Positions 62,416-64,000 of a stretch of 64,000 nt of DNA are shown here, one piece after another (position 1 is the first letter of the stretch; each line of letters starts with the position of its first letter). The notes below the pieces were generated by a model that searched no databases, was not told the DNA's origin, and saw nothing but the letters and a program-made list of their open reading frames with translations. The position numbers and the translations under genes are program-made. The stretch comes from Priestia endophytica DSM 13796 (GTDB lineage Bacteria; Bacillota; Bacilli; Bacillales; Bacillaceae_H): the NCBI RefSeq assembly GCF_900115845.1, contig NZ_FOXX01000006.1, positions 1-64,000 on the forward strand, read 5' to 3'.

Positions 62416-62502
62416 AATAGAGAAATTGTAGATGAAGTGTTGTATAATAAAGCGTGTTTTAGTACACTGTAATGTAGACAACATGAAGGAGGAAATATAA
62501 CT

Positions 62503-62718
62503 ATGTGGGTACCCATTCTAGTTGGTGTTCTAGCATTACTTGTTGGAATAGCGCTAGGATTTTTCATTGCTCGTAAGTATATGATGAGCTACTTAAAGAA
62601 AAATCCACCAATTAATGAGCAAATGCTCAAAATGATGATGATGCAAATGGGCATGAAGCCTTCGCAAAAGAAAATTAACCAAATGATGAAAGCTATGAAC
62701 AGTCAAATTGACAAGTAA
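62503..62718 (+). CDS. yneF: YneF, UPF0154 membrane protein
   Basis: 71 residues with one N-terminal helix ([21 protein letters not shown]) and a Met-rich tail with [21 protein letters not shown]. Function unknown. It follows sirA as in B. subtilis; GGAGG precedes the ATG. Confidence 0.96.
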   Translation: MWVPILVGVLALLVGIALGFFIARKYMMSYLKKNPPINEQMLKMMMMQMGMKPSQKKINQMMKAMNSQIDK

Positions 62719-62799
62719 TCTGTCTTCATCTTAAAAAGGACAAGCATTTGGTTTGTTTCTCGATTGTGAAAGCTACCATAATAGCGGAATCCGTCTGAA

Positions 62800-62850
62800 A
62801 ATCACTTTTTCTATTGTACAGTATCACAATAGAGAGGGTGGTTTTTTTAT
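62800..62850 (+). terminator. long terminator after yneF
   Basis: A stem of about 17 pairs with several G-U: AATCACTTTTTCTATTGT with ACAATAGAGAGGGTGGTT, then seven T. Confidence 0.7.
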
Positions 62851-62927
62851 GTTAAAACAGTTGGAGATATATGGTATTATAAGAGTGGTTGTATATTTTT
62901 AACTTGGGTATGTAAAGGGGGAAGTAG

Positions 62928-63116
62928 ATGGGAAGCTTTGCTATCGGAGATGCTATTTATCAACTATTGATGTTAATTCTTCTTCTTGCCATTGTAGGCT
63001 TTATCTTCATGTTCACCTTAAAGACGATAAAGCAACAAAAAAAGAAACAGCAACATTTAGCACGACTGGAACAGAAAATAGACCAATTGACTGAGAAAAT
63101 TGACCGAAAAAGGTAA
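62928..63116 (+). CDS. DUF4083 small membrane protein
   Basis: 62 residues: one hydrophobic helix (LLMLILLLAIVGFIFMFTL), then a basic stretch and a coiled-coil end (ARLEQKIDQLTEKIDRKR). This is the DUF4083 layout in Bacillus. AAGGGGGAAG precedes the ATG. Function unknown. Confidence 0.8.
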   Translation: MGSFAIGDAIYQLLMLILLLAIVGFIFMFTLKTIKQQKKKQQHLARLEQKIDQLTEKIDRKR

Positions 63117-63291
63117 GTCTAGAAAGAGACATCCATTCTCTTCTATATTCTTCTTTTTTTGAAAACCTTTGAATGGAACAAGGAGAAAGAAGGAGAGAGA
63201 ACGAAACATAACATAAAAGATACCTGTCTCACTTCGTTTAAAGAGTAGGGCATATGAAAGATTGAAACTAAAACTGGAGGAATGGAAAAGA

Positions 63292-64000
63292 GTGAACACG
63301 TTTAAATTTCCGCTACCTTACTTTGTTTTACTTATCATTTTCACTTTCATTACTTATGTTACGTTTGATTGGGGGATTTTTGTAGTTATTGGAGTGCTCC
63401 CACTGCTTGCTATCTTACTTGCTGTTCTTTGCCATGAACTTGGTCATTTCTTATTTTGTAAAGCAAATGGTTATACATTTGAACGTTTTGTCATCGGTCC
63501 TCTTGTTGTGTCTAAACAGGGAGAAAAATTCCATGTGACAGAGAACAAGAGCTGGGTTAACTGGGGGCAAGTTGTGATGACGCCAGGCATGTCTGAATAT
63601 GAAAAAATAAGAAAGAGATATATAGGTTATTTTTTGTCAGGAAGTATGCTTAATGTTCTCGTTTTTATCGGAGCCTTTGTAGCTTTCTTCATAAATGGCT
63701 CTTTCTTCTCTATCCTTCTTGGTCTTTCTAATCTTGTTGTAGCTGTTATATCGCTTACACCAGCAACATATCATAAAGAATATTCTGATGGGTATAGTCT
63801 TACTATTTTATTTAAAAATGACAATACGAGTCGTCTCTACACGAATATGATAAAAGCTCGTCACTATTTAGAAAGCGGAGAAAAGTTAACAGAGCTTCAC
63901 AATGAGGCATTCTCTGAAATGAAAAAAGAGTTGTTAGAACAAATGAAAACGCTTGATAAGGATAACAGTGTTCAGGGCGATTTAGTTTGTCTCACAATGC
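63292..64000 (+). CDS. M50-family membrane metalloprotease (5' part, runs off the right edge)
   Basis: At least 236 residues. Several helices and the zinc motif in LAVLCHELGHFLFCKANG (HExxH, about residue 50), then a second metal-site DG in EYSDGYSL (about 165). It would cut membrane or near-membrane substrates, like SpoIVFB or RseP relatives. GTG start with GGAGG about eleven bases upstream; the ATG in between is out of frame and closes quickly. The 3' end lies outside the window, so family details cannot be finished. Confidence 0.8.
   Translation, partial: MNTFKFPLPYFVLLIIFTFITYVTFDWGIFVVIGVLPLLAILLAVLCHELGHFLFCKANGYTFERFVIGPLVVSKQGEKFHVTENKSWVNWGQVVMTPGMSEYEKIRKRYIGYFLSGSMLNVLVFIGAFVAFFINGSFFSILLGLSNLVVAVISLTPATYHKEYSDGYSLTILFKNDNTSRLYTNMIKARHYLESGEKLTELHNEAFSEMKKELLEQMKTLDKDNSVQGDLVCLTM

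Overview
The window is a low-GC Bacillaceae chromosome segment. The right end has the order lexA, then divergent yneA-yneB-ynzC-tkt-sirA-yneF, and the middle has ywrC-ywrB-ywrA facing ywrD, both as in Bacillus subtilis. Protein sequences and Shine-Dalgarno (SD) sites fit a Priestia/Bacillus-type organism, but the species cannot be fixed from sequence alone. No rRNA, tRNA, CRISPR array or intact insertion sequence was seen.

Layout. 1-6.0 kb: AT-rich surface-structure region with an IS21-type istB relic, a pectate-lyase-fold (tail-spike-like) protein, a membrane acyltransferase and flagellin. The flagellin leader carries a SigD-type promoter and a textbook CsrA-binding hairpin. 6.0-18.1 kb: polymorphic-toxin and immunity island. 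It holds SMI1/KNR4 (SUKH) genes, an Imm47-like gene broken by an in-frame TGA, a coiled-coil partner plus WXG/pre-toxin/AHH-nuclease toxin with an ankyrin-Sufu immunity protein, a frameshifted WHH-nuclease toxin tail fused to a truncated SUKH gene, two Syd-like (SUKH-2) paralogues, several orphan immunity-type genes and a 47-codon gene broken by TAG. rfbB, two small genes and a DUF2975/Xre pair lie inside this stretch. 18.1-22.5 kb: BNR-repeat membrane protein, a SulP transporter without STAS domain, and an endonuclease-I-family protein without signal peptide. 22.6-31.4 kb: galactoside utilisation: AraC regulator, GH36 alpha-galactosidase and GPH symporter, divergent LacI-type regulator, galK and galT, with candidate operators. 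The pathway runs from import through hydrolysis to the first Leloir steps; galE is not here.

32.0-39.1 kb is the highlight: a complete lasso-peptide cluster of the paeninodin/pseudomycoidin type in the order C-A-K-B1-B2-D-N. The 45-codon precursor gene sits just after the cyclase gene. It has a 20-residue leader with Thr at -2 and a 25-residue core with a predicted A1-D9 ring and C-terminal Ser. Downstream are an HPr-kinase-like tailoring kinase, a PqqD-like leader-binding protein, a transglutaminase-like leader peptidase, an ABC exporter and a nucleotidyltransferase. Terminators separate A from K and B2 from D.

39.3-57.4 kb: housekeeping and regulatory genes: HD-GYP phosphodiesterase, AbrB-like regulator, ywr cluster with an extra MFS transporter, MerR/carboxymuconolactone decarboxylase pair with a 16-bp palindrome, TrmB/EamA pair, cupin, TetR/LmrB efflux operon, DinB protein, Gfo/Idh/MocA oxidoreductase and an LCP transferase. 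57.4-64.0 kb: lexA and the SOS-controlled yneA operon (three SOS-box-like sites), tkt, sirA with an upstream Spo0A-box match, yneF, a DUF4083 protein and the 5' part of an M50 protease gene that runs off the right edge.
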